This document shows positions 9,208 to 17,585 of a stretch of 64,000 nt of DNA, in pieces. A program made the translations under genes and the position numbers. The stretch comes from Aureispira sp. (GTDB taxonomy: Bacteria > Bacteroidota > Bacteroidia > Chitinophagales > Saprospiraceae): NCBI GenBank assembly GCA_024222455.1, contig JAAEPD010000087.1, positions 55,005-119,004 of the forward strand. Direction: 5' to 3'. Under the pieces are notes generated by a model. That model ran no database searches. It was not told where the DNA came from and saw only the letters and a program-made list of their open reading frames with translations. Positions within the stretch are counted from its first letter, which is position 1; each line of letters starts with the position of its first letter.

Positions 9208-10098
9208 ATGAAACGAATTTTAGTCACAGGAGCTACCGGAAATATAGGGTAGGCTGTTCTCCATTCTTTAGTAAAAGAGAATGGGGATAATAAGATTATT
9301 GCAGCCGTTCGGAATGTAGATAAAGCGAAAAATCAATTGTCAGTATATGTTGGGCAAATAGATTTTGTAGCTTTTGATTTTGAAAATCAAGATAGCTTTA
9401 ACAATGCTTTTGAGCAGATAGATGTTGTCTTTTTGCTGCGTCCTCCACATATTTCTGATGTCAATCGAGTTTTTGAACCTTTGATTAACTATTTGGTAGG
9501 AGCTAAGATTAAGCAAGTCGTTTTTTTATCAGTACAAGGTGTTGAAAAGAGTAAAATCATTCCACATCATAAAATAGAAAAACTGCTTATTGCTAGTGGG
9601 CTAGATTATATATTTGTGCGCCCCAGTTATTTTATGCAAAATCTGACTACTACACTACTTCAAGATATTCAAGAGAAACGTAAGATTATTTTACCTGCTG
9701 GTAAAGCTAAGTTTAATTGGGTAGATGTAGGAGATATTGGTCTGTTTACCGCTTTGATGCTTACAGAATTTGAGCAATACAAAAATCAAGCTTTTGAGGT
9801 AACTTGCCATGAAAATAAAAATTTTGAAGCTGTAGCAAGATTTATTAATGCTGTTGTGGAAGATAAGATTGAGTATAAAAATATGAATCCCATCTGTTTT
9901 TATAGATACAAGAAAAAAATGGCTATGCCTAAAGGCTTAATTTTGGTGATGATTATGCTGCATTTTTTGCCAAGATTCCAGAAAGAACCTAATGTTTCCA
10001 AAGCTTTTGAAGAAATAACAGGCCAAGAACCAACTTCACTAAAGGAATTCATAACTAGAGAGCAAGCAAAGTTTCAGAATAAAACTAGTAATGCTTAG
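9208..10098 (+). pseudogene. NmrA/SDR-like NAD(P)-binding protein interrupted by an in-frame TAG
   Basis: Reading from ATG at 9208, the frame begins MKRILVTGATGNIG, a textbook Rossmann dinucleotide-binding motif. It then meets TAG at 9250-9252 (codon 15) and continues in the same frame with the family sequence to 10098. Downstream features are typical of atypical SDRs of the NmrA type: VVFLLRPP, FLSVQG, and VRPSYFMQNL followed by the FNWVDVGDIG segment. Without the stop the product would be 296 residues, a normal length. A C-to-T change of a CAG codon would explain the stop. It is a pseudogene, a recoded gene or a sequence error. Re-initiation would need an internal start that lacks the cofactor motif. 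Confidence 0.85.
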
Positions 10099-11240
10099 TC
10101 TTCATCATTAATCAGGTGTATTGAATTATCATCGGTATCAGCTAGTTGAATATTAGTTTGTAGTTGTCTGATTATCAGTTGGCTCAATGGAATGACTATA
10201 GTTAATGCTAAAAGGTTAAAAGGGAAGGATAGAAATAGCTGAAGTAGGCCCTTGGGCGTTTCCATTAGACCATTATAGAATACAGCACCATAGTTAATAG
10301 GCTCTATAGGTGGATCAACTGGTAATCCATCTTCTGTTGATATTCTAGCTATATCTAGATTCGAAATAATATCTTGTAGGTCTAAAAACTGATGATAAAA
10401 CCAAAGACTAGAACTAAAAAATACTCCACAAATAACAGCAAAAAGGAGTATGCTAAAGATACTTACGTAATGCTGTGTTTTATTTTTTATGAGTTTAGGG
10501 AAAATGGCAAAAATAGACATTGCTAAACAGTAGGGAAGCAGTACTACAGCGATATAGCTATGAGGTTTTTCCTCTACAAAACTTTCGTCAGGACTTGCTG
10601 TTATAAATGAACTTTGGTCAAGCGCTAGAAATCCCCATCTCATAACCACCCCAAGTAAAAAAAGACTACTGAACAAGGCTATAAAAAAGTGTATTGGAAA
10701 TAAAGGAGCATACTTATTGGGGGGAGTTTGAATAGGATTGGAGAATAATCGCTTGTCTAATTGTTTGAATATAAAAGTAGTTAGCCCCAAACCTAACAAA
10801 ATAGAAAGTAGATTGAGAGGAAAAGATTGTAATAGAACCTCTAAACTTTTGGGAAATGTATCGAATACTCGGCCCCAAACAGATATTTCCAAAGATGGCA
10901 TCATATAAGCCTCTAATAATGCATAATAATACCATCTAGCACCTAATAATAATGCTAAAGCAATACTGATAGATAATGTACTAACCAGTTCAAGAGTGAA
11001 TGATAGTTTATTGAGATTGGGTTGTGTTTTGAATGCCCTAGAGGCTACCATAAATGCATAAGGAGAGAGTACTAAAAGCAATAGTTTGATAGGAATACCA
11101 AAGGCGCCTTCAGCCTCGTTTACTAACTTTTCGCCGAAAGCTAAGGTTAGCAAATAGCCTACAGTGGTCAAGCTACCTAATACAATAGTGAAGGTGACCA
11201 AAAAGTAGCCTAGTCGATTTTTAAGAGTTATATCAGTCAT
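10095..11240 (-). CDS. Multi-pass membrane protein with two related halves
   Basis: This 381-residue protein has about eight predicted membrane helices and no recognised domain. The two halves look like a duplication: PKSLEVLLQSFPLNLLSILL near residue 130 matches PKGLLQLFLSFPFNLLALTI near residue 335, each preceded by a loop and followed by a final helix. It overlaps the upstream gene by 8 bp, and that gene encodes a single-module version of the same layout. Its stop codon overlaps the stop of the convergent damaged oxidoreductase. No function can be proposed. Confidence 0.75.
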   Translation of the reverse strand: MTDITLKNRLGYFLVTFTIVLGSLTTVGYLLTLAFGEKLVNEAEGAFGIPIKLLLLVLSPYAFMVASRAFKTQPNLNKLSFTLELVSTLSISIALALLLGARWYYYALLEAYMMPSLEISVWGRVFDTFPKSLEVLLQSFPLNLLSILLGLGLTTFIFKQLDKRLFSNPIQTPPNKYAPLFPIHFFIALFSSLFLLGVVMRWGFLALDQSSFITASPDESFVEEKPHSYIAVVLLPYCLAMSIFAIFPKLIKNKTQHYVSIFSILLFAVICGVFFSSSLWFYHQFLDLQDIISNLDIARISTEDGLPVDPPIEPINYGAVFYNGLMETPKGLLQLFLSFPFNLLALTIVIPLSQLIIRQLQTNIQLADTDDNSIHLINDED

Positions 11241-11835
11241 TGGTTAAATCTACTAAATGTTCGGTGCCATCAGGTTTATAAAGAGCTGTTAAGTTGGCTA
11301 TTCTAGTCAATAAATAATAAGTTATTAGAAGTATTATGCTGTATATAATAATATTGAATGGGAAAAAATCTCGTAAGATTCTTAGTTCATCCTTAAAACC
11401 ACTAGTGCTCCATTTTAGGGTAAATTCAAAAGCTTGATCTCGCATTAAAATAGCTCTTGCCGAGTCTGGCTCTATTCGCTCCATAAGGAGTAAATATCTA
11501 TTATATTTGAGATAAAGTAAGCAAGAAAATATTCCAATAGGCGTGCCTATAACAAGAATGGAAATAGATGCTATCCATCGATATACTTTGTTTTGTACCC
11601 AAGATAAGACAAAAACATGGCTGCTCACAAAAAGGGCATAGATAGCTGCAATAATCAAGGCGTAGACAATAACATGCTTTTTGATATGGTAGATGTTTTC
11701 TTCAAAACCCCTCAGAAAATTAGCATCAGCTAGAAATGTTAAGCAGACATAAAGAACTAAACCCAACAGCGCCATAATGCCAAAAAGGGTAAGGGTATAA
11801 CTAAAAAAGTATCTGAGTTTTTGAGATAATATCAC
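11233..11835 (-). CDS. Four-helix membrane protein
   Basis: A 200-residue integral membrane protein with four predicted helices (about residues 12-35, 53-75, 84-108 and 157-178). I do not recognise the family. The segment LRDFFPFNIIIYSIILLITYY before the last helix resembles the end of each half of the downstream 381-residue protein, so the two genes are probably related. The 8-bp overlap implies translational coupling and a joint complex. A 17-bp perfect inverted repeat lies upstream of the start. Confidence 0.7.
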   Translation of the reverse strand: MILSQKLRYFFSYTLTLFGIMALLGLVLYVCLTFLADANFLRGFEENIYHIKKHVIVYALIIAAIYALFVSSHVFVLSWVQNKVYRWIASISILVIGTPIGIFSCLLYLKYNRYLLLMERIEPDSARAILMRDQAFEFTLKWSTSGFKDELRILRDFFPFNIIIYSIILLITYYLLTRIANLTALYKPDGTEHLVDLTND

Positions 11836-11865
11836 TATGAGTAAGTTTATGTACTCCTAAGGATC

Positions 11866-11912
11866 GGGCAAACGCATCTAAATTTCTCTTAGAAGTTTAG
11901 ATGCGTTTGCCC
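11866..11912. repeat. Perfect 17-bp inverted repeat
   Basis: The arms GGGCAAACGCATCTAAA (11866-11882) and its exact complement (11896-11912) enclose 13 bp, and the pairing can extend inward by four more bases after one mismatch. It lies between the end of the outer membrane protein gene and the start of the downstream membrane protein gene, both leftward. There is no T-run on either side, so it is more likely a dispersed palindromic repeat or RNA processing hairpin than a terminator. Confidence 0.85.
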
Positions 11913-11948
11913 TACTCTTAAGGATGCAAGAATTAGGCATGATGGTGT

Positions 11949-13067
11949 TTACCAATTATAACCTAGTACAAATTCTATAAACTCTGCTTCTCCAAAATAG
12001 GTGCGTACATGAAACCCAGCCCAAAGTTGATGCTTCACTCTTTTGAAATAATTATGCAAATAAAAGTTAAAGCCAATTTTAGCGGTTATAATACTACGTT
12101 GAGAAAGGTGCTTGTTGAGGTAAACTCCTCCTCCTGTATAGAATCCAAAATTTCCAAATAATAGTTCATGGCTAAAAAATACAGAAAACCTATGAACTTG
12201 AGATAGGGCGATTTCTTCATTGCTGTTGTGCTTATGAAATTCATATTGTGCCATGTTGATTACATACTCAATTCCAGCACTAACCTTACTGATACGTCCA
12301 AATAACCTAGAAACACCTGCGGATGCTACATATGTAGGATATTTAGGTCCTTTAAACCCTTTTTCTGTAAAACCCAATCCTATACTTAAATAAGGGCGAA
12401 AGGTTTTATGACCTTTAGGCAATGTAGGAAGTGCTGTGGTAGAATCGGTAGTTGCTATAGGCATAGGAGTAGGGTGACTAAAAATATATTGTAATCCAAT
12501 CTGCCCTCCAGCTATATTAACACCCAAATTAGGGTTGGAGAAACCTCCATTGGAGTAGTGCGAAATACCTAAACCTAAACCCAACCTAAGGTTGTTGAGT
12601 ATCTTATATCTGAAATGTATATGAGCACGAGCATAGGCATTGATATTGGAGCCTAATGCTATGTTTTGAGGATTAGTAAAGTTGTCATAGTATTTAGTAA
12701 TATAGGCAAGTCCCCAACCTATCCGAGCCTGTATATCAAATCGTTTTTTTTTGTAAATATTGAAACTCATGTTAGGTATGACTCCTATTGCATGGCCAAG
12801 TATTTTATCGTTACCTAAAGTTTGAAAGGTGGCCGAAAAATGAATTTCAGGGTATTTATAGAGCTTATGCCATAGGCATTTGGTTCCTGTCTTGAACCAA
12901 TAACTAAGTTCAGCACTATGGGAGGGCGTTTGTATACTTGGGAACAATGGGTGTGTAGGGATACTATATCCTGCTTGATAAGCTGTTTCAATACCTTTGA
13001 TTTGGGCTTGAAGATAAGTTGTATGCCAACAAAAAAGAAGAATAGAAAAGAAGGTTAGCAACTTCAT
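11949..13067 (-). CDS. Acyloxyacyl hydrolase / PagL-like outer membrane protein
   Basis: This 372-residue protein has a signal peptide (cut after about residue 22, LQAQ) and alternating beta-strand sequence ending in an aromatic-type C-terminus, as in outer membrane beta-barrels. The segment GLGISHYSNGGFSNPNLGVN (167-184 region) carries the His170-x-Ser172-Asn pattern of PagL-like lipid A 3-O-deacylases. This family is annotated as acyloxyacyl hydrolase in Bacteroidota. If active it would remove an acyl chain from lipid A. It ends a leftward cluster after three paralogous small genes, 26 bp downstream of the nearest. Confidence 0.78.
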   Translation of the reverse strand: MKLLTFFSILLFCWHTTYLQAQIKGIETAYQAGYSIPTHPLFPSIQTPSHSAELSYWFKTGTKCLWHKLYKYPEIHFSATFQTLGNDKILGHAIGVIPNMSFNIYKKKRFDIQARIGWGLAYITKYYDNFTNPQNIALGSNINAYARAHIHFRYKILNNLRLGLGLGISHYSNGGFSNPNLGVNIAGGQIGLQYIFSHPTPMPIATTDSTTALPTLPKGHKTFRPYLSIGLGFTEKGFKGPKYPTYVASAGVSRLFGRISKVSAGIEYVINMAQYEFHKHNSNEEIALSQVHRFSVFFSHELLFGNFGFYTGGGVYLNKHLSQRSIITAKIGFNFYLHNYFKRVKHQLWAGFHVRTYFGEAEFIEFVLGYNW

Positions 13068-13093
13068 GGTAAATAAAGAATTGGAGATATAGT

Positions 13094-13669
13094 TTATTGA
13101 TTAAATTCAATCCAAGGCATATCATTTTCTGAAACTTCGTCGATATGAAGTAGTTCAAGGCTATTTTTATCTAGTGCTAAATGATAGTTTTTTTCTTTAG
13201 GTTGTTGTTTAGCTATTCTAATGTTAGCCTCTGCTCGAATGCTAAAAGTTTTATCCTGCAAAGTTGCTTTCCACCGACTAATATAGGTATGAGGTATTTC
13301 AGGAGCAAGCTCTTGTCGTATATGATGAGCAAGAAAGGTTAGTATAGTTGTTTTTAGTTTTGGACCATCTAATTTTTTGTATTGAGGAAACTGTTCTCTT
13401 AACTCTTGTATCGATGTCTTATAAAACTCCTCATGGGGTATAATTCGGGTGTCACTAAAGGCTCTCTTGAAAATTGGTCGTCCCCAGTATACATAATCAT
13501 TAGTTTCGTGCAAGATATACCAAGCACCAACTAATGCCTTTCTAATTCGATTTTTCATGCGCATCTTAAAAAAACGTTGGGCACTAGCCTCCTTCGCTAA
13601 ATCTAGATACTTGCCTTTTTTGATGACATGAACAGGGATTTTTTTAGGTGGACCAAATAAAGAAAACAT
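13094..13669 (-). CDS. Hypothetical protein, paralogue 1 of a tandem triplet
   Basis: A 191-residue soluble protein of unknown family. Its first 27 residues are nearly identical to those of the next gene upstream: both start MFSLFGPPKKIPV and continue with KKGKYLDLAKE. Further shared blocks are the RMKNRxRKxLVGxW segment, an RRW/SRWKA block near residue 125, and a C-terminal LELxxIxE...WIEFN motif. There is no signal peptide or membrane segment. It is 43 bp from its closest paralogue and 26 bp before the PagL-like gene. No function can be proposed. Confidence 0.78.
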   Translation of the reverse strand: MFSLFGPPKKIPVHVIKKGKYLDLAKEASAQRFFKMRMKNRIRKALVGAWYILHETNDYVYWGRPIFKRAFSDTRIIPHEEFYKTSIQELREQFPQYKKLDGPKLKTTILTFLAHHIRQELAPEIPHTYISRWKATLQDKTFSIRAEANIRIAKQQPKEKNYHLALDKNSLELLHIDEVSENDMPWIEFNQ

Positions 13670-13712
13670 ATAAAATTAATTAATAGGTTATTGGTTTAAG
13701 AAAAAAATGCGA

Positions 13713-14288
13713 TTACTTGTTATATTCTATCCAAGAAATACTATCATTTGGGAGCTTTTCGATCTCAATTAACTCTAGCTCTTTGTTAGTGAAACTTAGT
13801 TTGTAAGTCTCTTCAATAGGGGCGCCTTCTTTTATTTTAATAAAAACTTCTACCCAAGATGATATGATGTTTTTCTCCAATATTGCTTTCCAACGACGTA
13901 GTTCTATAATTGGATTTAGAGGTGCATACTTTTGTCTAAAATGATAATTAAGTTTATCTCGAAGAAGTTCTTTCAGTTGGTAACCTTGTAATGTTTTGTA
14001 TTGCGAAAATTGTTTAACTAACTCTTGTTTGTCCGTTTTGAAAAAGTGGTGATGTTGCACAATTTTTTTGCTACTAAAACCCTTTTTTGGTGTTGGGTAA
14101 GCCAAATAGACCATAGAGTCTGTTTCTAGAAGAATATGCCAAGAACCGACTAAGGTCTTTCGCATCCTGTTTTTCATTCGGGTTTTAAAAAACTGAGTTA
14201 CGTTAAGTTCTTTGGCCAAATCTAAGTATTTACCTTTTTTTATGGCATCCACAGGAATTTTTTTAGGTGGACCAAATAATGAAAACAT
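13713..14288 (-). CDS. Hypothetical protein, paralogue 2 of a tandem triplet
   Basis: At 191 residues it has the same length as its downstream neighbour and the same N-terminus (MFSLFGPPKKIPV). The middle is more diverged, with the shared aromatic VYL/VYW position in the first third and a conserved WKAxL block. The conserved ending is IxWIEYNK. It sits 19 bp downstream of the third, more distant copy, so the triplet is probably one transcript. The pattern fits local duplication followed by divergence. No known domain is recognised. Confidence 0.78.
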   Translation of the reverse strand: MFSLFGPPKKIPVDAIKKGKYLDLAKELNVTQFFKTRMKNRMRKTLVGSWHILLETDSMVYLAYPTPKKGFSSKKIVQHHHFFKTDKQELVKQFSQYKTLQGYQLKELLRDKLNYHFRQKYAPLNPIIELRRWKAILEKNIISSWVEVFIKIKEGAPIEETYKLSFTNKELELIEIEKLPNDSISWIEYNK

Positions 14289-14307
14289 ATACAGGTATAA
14301 TTTAAAA

Positions 14308-14844
14308 TTAAGATTGAGTTGGAAGTTCTTCTACTTTTAGCAACTCTAAGGTGTTTAGGTCAAAGATAGCTTTAAAAACAGTTTGGTATTTGCGTGTTTC
14401 TGGATTAGGGACTACAGGTGTAATATTTAATTCACTTGGGATAAGAAGGTGTAAGTTTAGATTATCAAACTCCAGACTAAACTTTTCTTCAAAAGCTGTC
14501 TGATAGCGTGCTCCATCGAGTAAGTCATATTTTTTATAAAGCCAAGCAGCAGCTCTTTCTTTTAGCCCATCCTTTTTGCTAGAGTCGTGTTTTACAATTT
14601 TGGATTGAATCTCACTAATAGCCGTCTTATTAAACAAAGAAGGGGTTAGTTGTTTTTTTTGAGGTTTACCCCAATAAACATACTGTTCGTCTACATAAAA
14701 TGCAGCCCATAAATCTGGGCTTGACTGATACAAAAAGCTACTGAAAAAAGCTTTGGCCTTAGTAGCTTTGGCTCTATCTAAATGTTGACCGTTTTTTATT
14801 TCGGCTACAGGTATATCATTGGATTCGCTAAATAATCTAAACAT
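14308..14844 (-). CDS. Hypothetical protein, divergent paralogue 3 of a tandem triplet
   Basis: This 178-residue protein opens the leftward cluster. It keeps the family framework: MFRLF start, IPVAEIKNGQHLDRAK, a YVYWGKPQKK block, and a C-terminal FDLNTLELLKVEEL motif. It is clearly more diverged than the other two copies. No signal peptide or membrane helix is visible. Promoter signals should lie in the 281 bp upstream, where I saw no structured element. Confidence 0.75.
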   Translation of the reverse strand: MFRLFSESNDIPVAEIKNGQHLDRAKATKAKAFFSSFLYQSSPDLWAAFYVDEQYVYWGKPQKKQLTPSLFNKTAISEIQSKIVKHDSSKKDGLKERAAAWLYKKYDLLDGARYQTAFEEKFSLEFDNLNLHLLIPSELNITPVVPNPETRKYQTVFKAIFDLNTLELLKVEELPTQS

Positions 14845-15125
14845 AGTATTGGTTGATTCTTGCTAGGGGAATAATGTCTTATAGATAGATTGATAACCTA
14901 GTGCATTTTCAATTAAAAATATACTCAGTTAGAAAAACTTCATTAGGAAGTTTATTAAAATTAAGAAAAATGTTGAGAGTTTGCATGTTCTCACTCGCTT
15001 TTAGGGGCAAGATCTGATATTGTTGTGTCTTATAGTAGTTGAGAATATTGAATAGGTAGGCCTATTTAATTTAGTTTAATTGTTACTTTTAAAAGTTTTA
15101 GCATTTATAGCTAAATAACTTTTTT

Positions 15126-16157
15126 ATGATTAAATCAATAGTCAAATATTCATTATTGCTGGGGGGAGGAATATTACTGTATGTATTATTTTATCCTCAA
15201 AAATATGATGTATTAGCATTTGAGAAAAGGCCTAATACTAAATATTGGGAATTGCAAAATGGTTCTAAAATAGGTTATACCTTACTGAAAGGGACTCCCT
15301 CTGGAAATAAACCTCCTATAATCTACTTACATGGAGGGCCTGGAGGAATGGTTTCAGATGAAACGATTGACTTATTAAAACCTATAGCAGCAAAAGGTTT
15401 TGATGTTTATTTGTATGACCAAGTTGGAAGTGGACATTCTAATAGATTAGAAGATGTAAGTGAGTATTCAGTAAGTAGACATAAGGAGGATTTAGCTTTA
15501 ATAGTAGAAGCCATTGGCACAGAAAAAATAATTTTGTTTGGCCATTCTTGGGGCACAATGTTAGCAATTGATTTTTTTGCGGATAATGCAGCAATCGTAG
15601 AAAAAATAATTTGCTCTGGACCTGGACCAATTTTACCAATGAATAGGAAAATAGGACAGCTAAACCCTCCTGATAGTCTAAGTTTGATAACTCCTAAGTA
15701 TTCTAATAAAGAAGGAAATGAAAAAGCTTATAACTTAAGAGCTAAGCTAATACGTTTTTGGGCAACAATATTGGAGACGAAACTAGCCTCAGATAAAGAA
15801 GCGGATGATTTTTTTACTTATCTAAATTCGCAATTGAGTAAATCAACTACATGTGATGGTTCTGGAGTAGTAGAGTATAGGGGAGGGGGAGGATATTATT
15901 CTCATGTAATGACTGTGCAGAGTTTTTGGGAGGTAGAAAATAAAAGAGCTAAAATAAAAGACAGCAAAGTACTTCTATTGATTTTGAGAGGGCAATGTGA
16001 TAATCAAAAGTGGGGATATACACAGGAGTATTTAAACTTATTTCCAAATGCACAATTAAAAATAATAGAAGGAGCTGGACATAGTATTGAACAAAGGTAT
16101 CAGGATAAGTATATCAAGATGATGGAGGCTTTTTTAGAATCATCTACCTCAATTTAG
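15126..16157 (+). CDS. Alpha/beta hydrolase, prolyl-iminopeptidase-like
   Basis: This 343-residue protein has an N-terminal membrane anchor or uncleaved signal (residues 5-22) and an alpha/beta-hydrolase domain. The oxyanion-hole motif HGGPGG is at 69-74, the DQVGSGHSN strand turn at 98-106, and the nucleophile elbow GHSWG at 139-143 with Ser141. The late histidine lies in GAGHSIEQ. This arrangement is like proline iminopeptidases (peptidase S33), but close relatives include esterases and lactonases. It would act at or outside the inner membrane. The gene is alone on its strand locally. Confidence 0.85.
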   Translation: MIKSIVKYSLLLGGGILLYVLFYPQKYDVLAFEKRPNTKYWELQNGSKIGYTLLKGTPSGNKPPIIYLHGGPGGMVSDETIDLLKPIAAKGFDVYLYDQVGSGHSNRLEDVSEYSVSRHKEDLALIVEAIGTEKIILFGHSWGTMLAIDFFADNAAIVEKIICSGPGPILPMNRKIGQLNPPDSLSLITPKYSNKEGNEKAYNLRAKLIRFWATILETKLASDKEADDFFTYLNSQLSKSTTCDGSGVVEYRGGGGYYSHVMTVQSFWEVENKRAKIKDSKVLLLILRGQCDNQKWGYTQEYLNLFPNAQLKIIEGAGHSIEQRYQDKYIKMMEAFLESSTSI

Positions 16158-16257
16158 AGTTCATTAACATGTTTTTTGAGACTATTGGCTTGTTTTTTTT
16201 GAAAAAAAACTAGTAATAGATTATTCTTTAGACTGAAATTTTTACCCTAAAACACAA

Positions 16258-17490
16258 ATGAATATGCAAAAATTAATGAGCTTGATTTGTTTAATGCTGT
16301 TTGCTACAGTATCAATGTATGCACAAGTTGCTAAAGGTACTTTGAGTTATTATACCAAAGATAGTGTATTGGTTGTCAAACTAACGAGTGGGACTGCTCC
16401 TGCTAAAAATACTCCAGTCAATGTTGTCAAATTATTCAAATTTGGGAATATGGAAGGAACACATGGTTTGGCTGAAGCTACTATACTAAGTGTGGATGGC
16501 AGCAAAGTAAAAATGCAGGTGACTAGATACCGATCTACAATGGTAGAAAACGGTGTGCGTAGACCAATGACTAAACCTGGCGATCAGATCAGAATAGAGT
16601 GGGGCAGTGGCACTAAGGATAAGGACAAATCTTCGACAACTAACACTACCCATACCGATAGTGGTTTGGATAAAATAAAAAGGCTTTATAAGGAGCGAAA
16701 AGATTTTGAGGCGATAGAGGAGGCTACTAAGCAGATAGCCAAAGATTCTAAGTGTATGGATTGTTATTATTTGAGAGGACGAATTTATCAACAAAATTCT
16801 AGGTATGAAGATGCCATAGCTGATTATACTACGGCTATTGAAACTTCAGCTAAAGGTGCTGCTAATGCTTATTTTTATAGAGCAGAGTGTTATAATTGGT
16901 CATATCAACCGAATAAGGCTATAGCGGATTTTGATCATTTGTTAGGTGTTGGTTTGGGCACAAAGGATAATATTTATATCCATAAGGAAAAACTGAAGAT
17001 TTATGATAAGATGATTGATGCTCGGGGCTATTCTGATAAAGAAAAGTTGAGTATAAAAAAGAAGGCTTGTATCTGTTTGGAAGAACTCCAAAAGATAGAT
17101 GACCCTAGGGATTTGTATAAGCGTGATTGGAAAAATAAGTATTGCTCTGATATCTTGGTTACAACTTCCGAAAAACAGCAGTTGAATGCTGTAATGCTCT
17201 CACAGAGTGAAGATACCTACACGATTAAGGCAACTTTGGTGAAGGAAGAAGGAACTTGTAAGGCTTTTGGCCGAAAAAATTATACGCCTGATATAAAAGT
17301 AGGTACTGCCGTAAATCTAAAAACTTGTAGAGATGATAAAGCTCGTGCTTTTGCAGAAGCAGTGGTGAAAGTAAAATCTATAGAGGGCACAACAATGATA
17401 TTAGAGGTGATGTATTGGGACAAGAGCTATGGAGGGAAAGCCAGTACTAAAGAATATAAAGTTGGAGATACTTTTTCTTTAGAATGGTAA
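16258..17490 (+). CDS. Exported TPR-repeat protein
   Basis: A 410-residue protein with a signal peptide (residues 1-22, ending MYAQ). An N-terminal beta-rich domain of about 100 residues is followed by a Thr/Ser-rich linker. Tetratricopeptide-type helices come next (about 138-235: ERKDFEAIEEATKQIAKD, CYYLRGRIYQQNSRYEDAIADYTTAIE, AYFYRAECYNWSYQPNKAIADF). A C-terminal beta-rich region closes the protein and resembles the N-terminal one (KVGTAV/VKLTSG, KVKSIEGTTMILEV versus ILSVDGSKVKMQV). It is probably periplasmic. The function is unknown. Confidence 0.8.
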   Translation: MNMQKLMSLICLMLFATVSMYAQVAKGTLSYYTKDSVLVVKLTSGTAPAKNTPVNVVKLFKFGNMEGTHGLAEATILSVDGSKVKMQVTRYRSTMVENGVRRPMTKPGDQIRIEWGSGTKDKDKSSTTNTTHTDSGLDKIKRLYKERKDFEAIEEATKQIAKDSKCMDCYYLRGRIYQQNSRYEDAIADYTTAIETSAKGAANAYFYRAECYNWSYQPNKAIADFDHLLGVGLGTKDNIYIHKEKLKIYDKMIDARGYSDKEKLSIKKKACICLEELQKIDDPRDLYKRDWKNKYCSDILVTTSEKQQLNAVMLSQSEDTYTIKATLVKEEGTCKAFGRKNYTPDIKVGTAVNLKTCRDDKARAFAEAVVKVKSIEGTTMILEVMYWDKSYGGKASTKEYKVGDTFSLEW

Positions 17491-17512
17491 GTTTTTAGGT
17501 AATAGATAGTAG

Positions 17513-17570
17513 GTAGCAGGTAATAGATTTTGAGGCGAAATTTTACAGTCTCTTATCTATTACCTGTTAC
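17513..17570. repeat. Inverted repeat between convergent genes
   Basis: Arms GTAGCAGGTAATAGAT (17513-17528) and ATCTATTACCTGTTAC (17555-17570) pair at 15 of 16 positions. The left arm also repeats GGTAATAGAT directly at 17498. It lies between the convergent TPR and SIMPL-like genes and could act as a bidirectional terminator, although no strong T-run follows. Confidence 0.7.
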
Positions 17571-17585
17571 TTCCAAATCTAGTTT

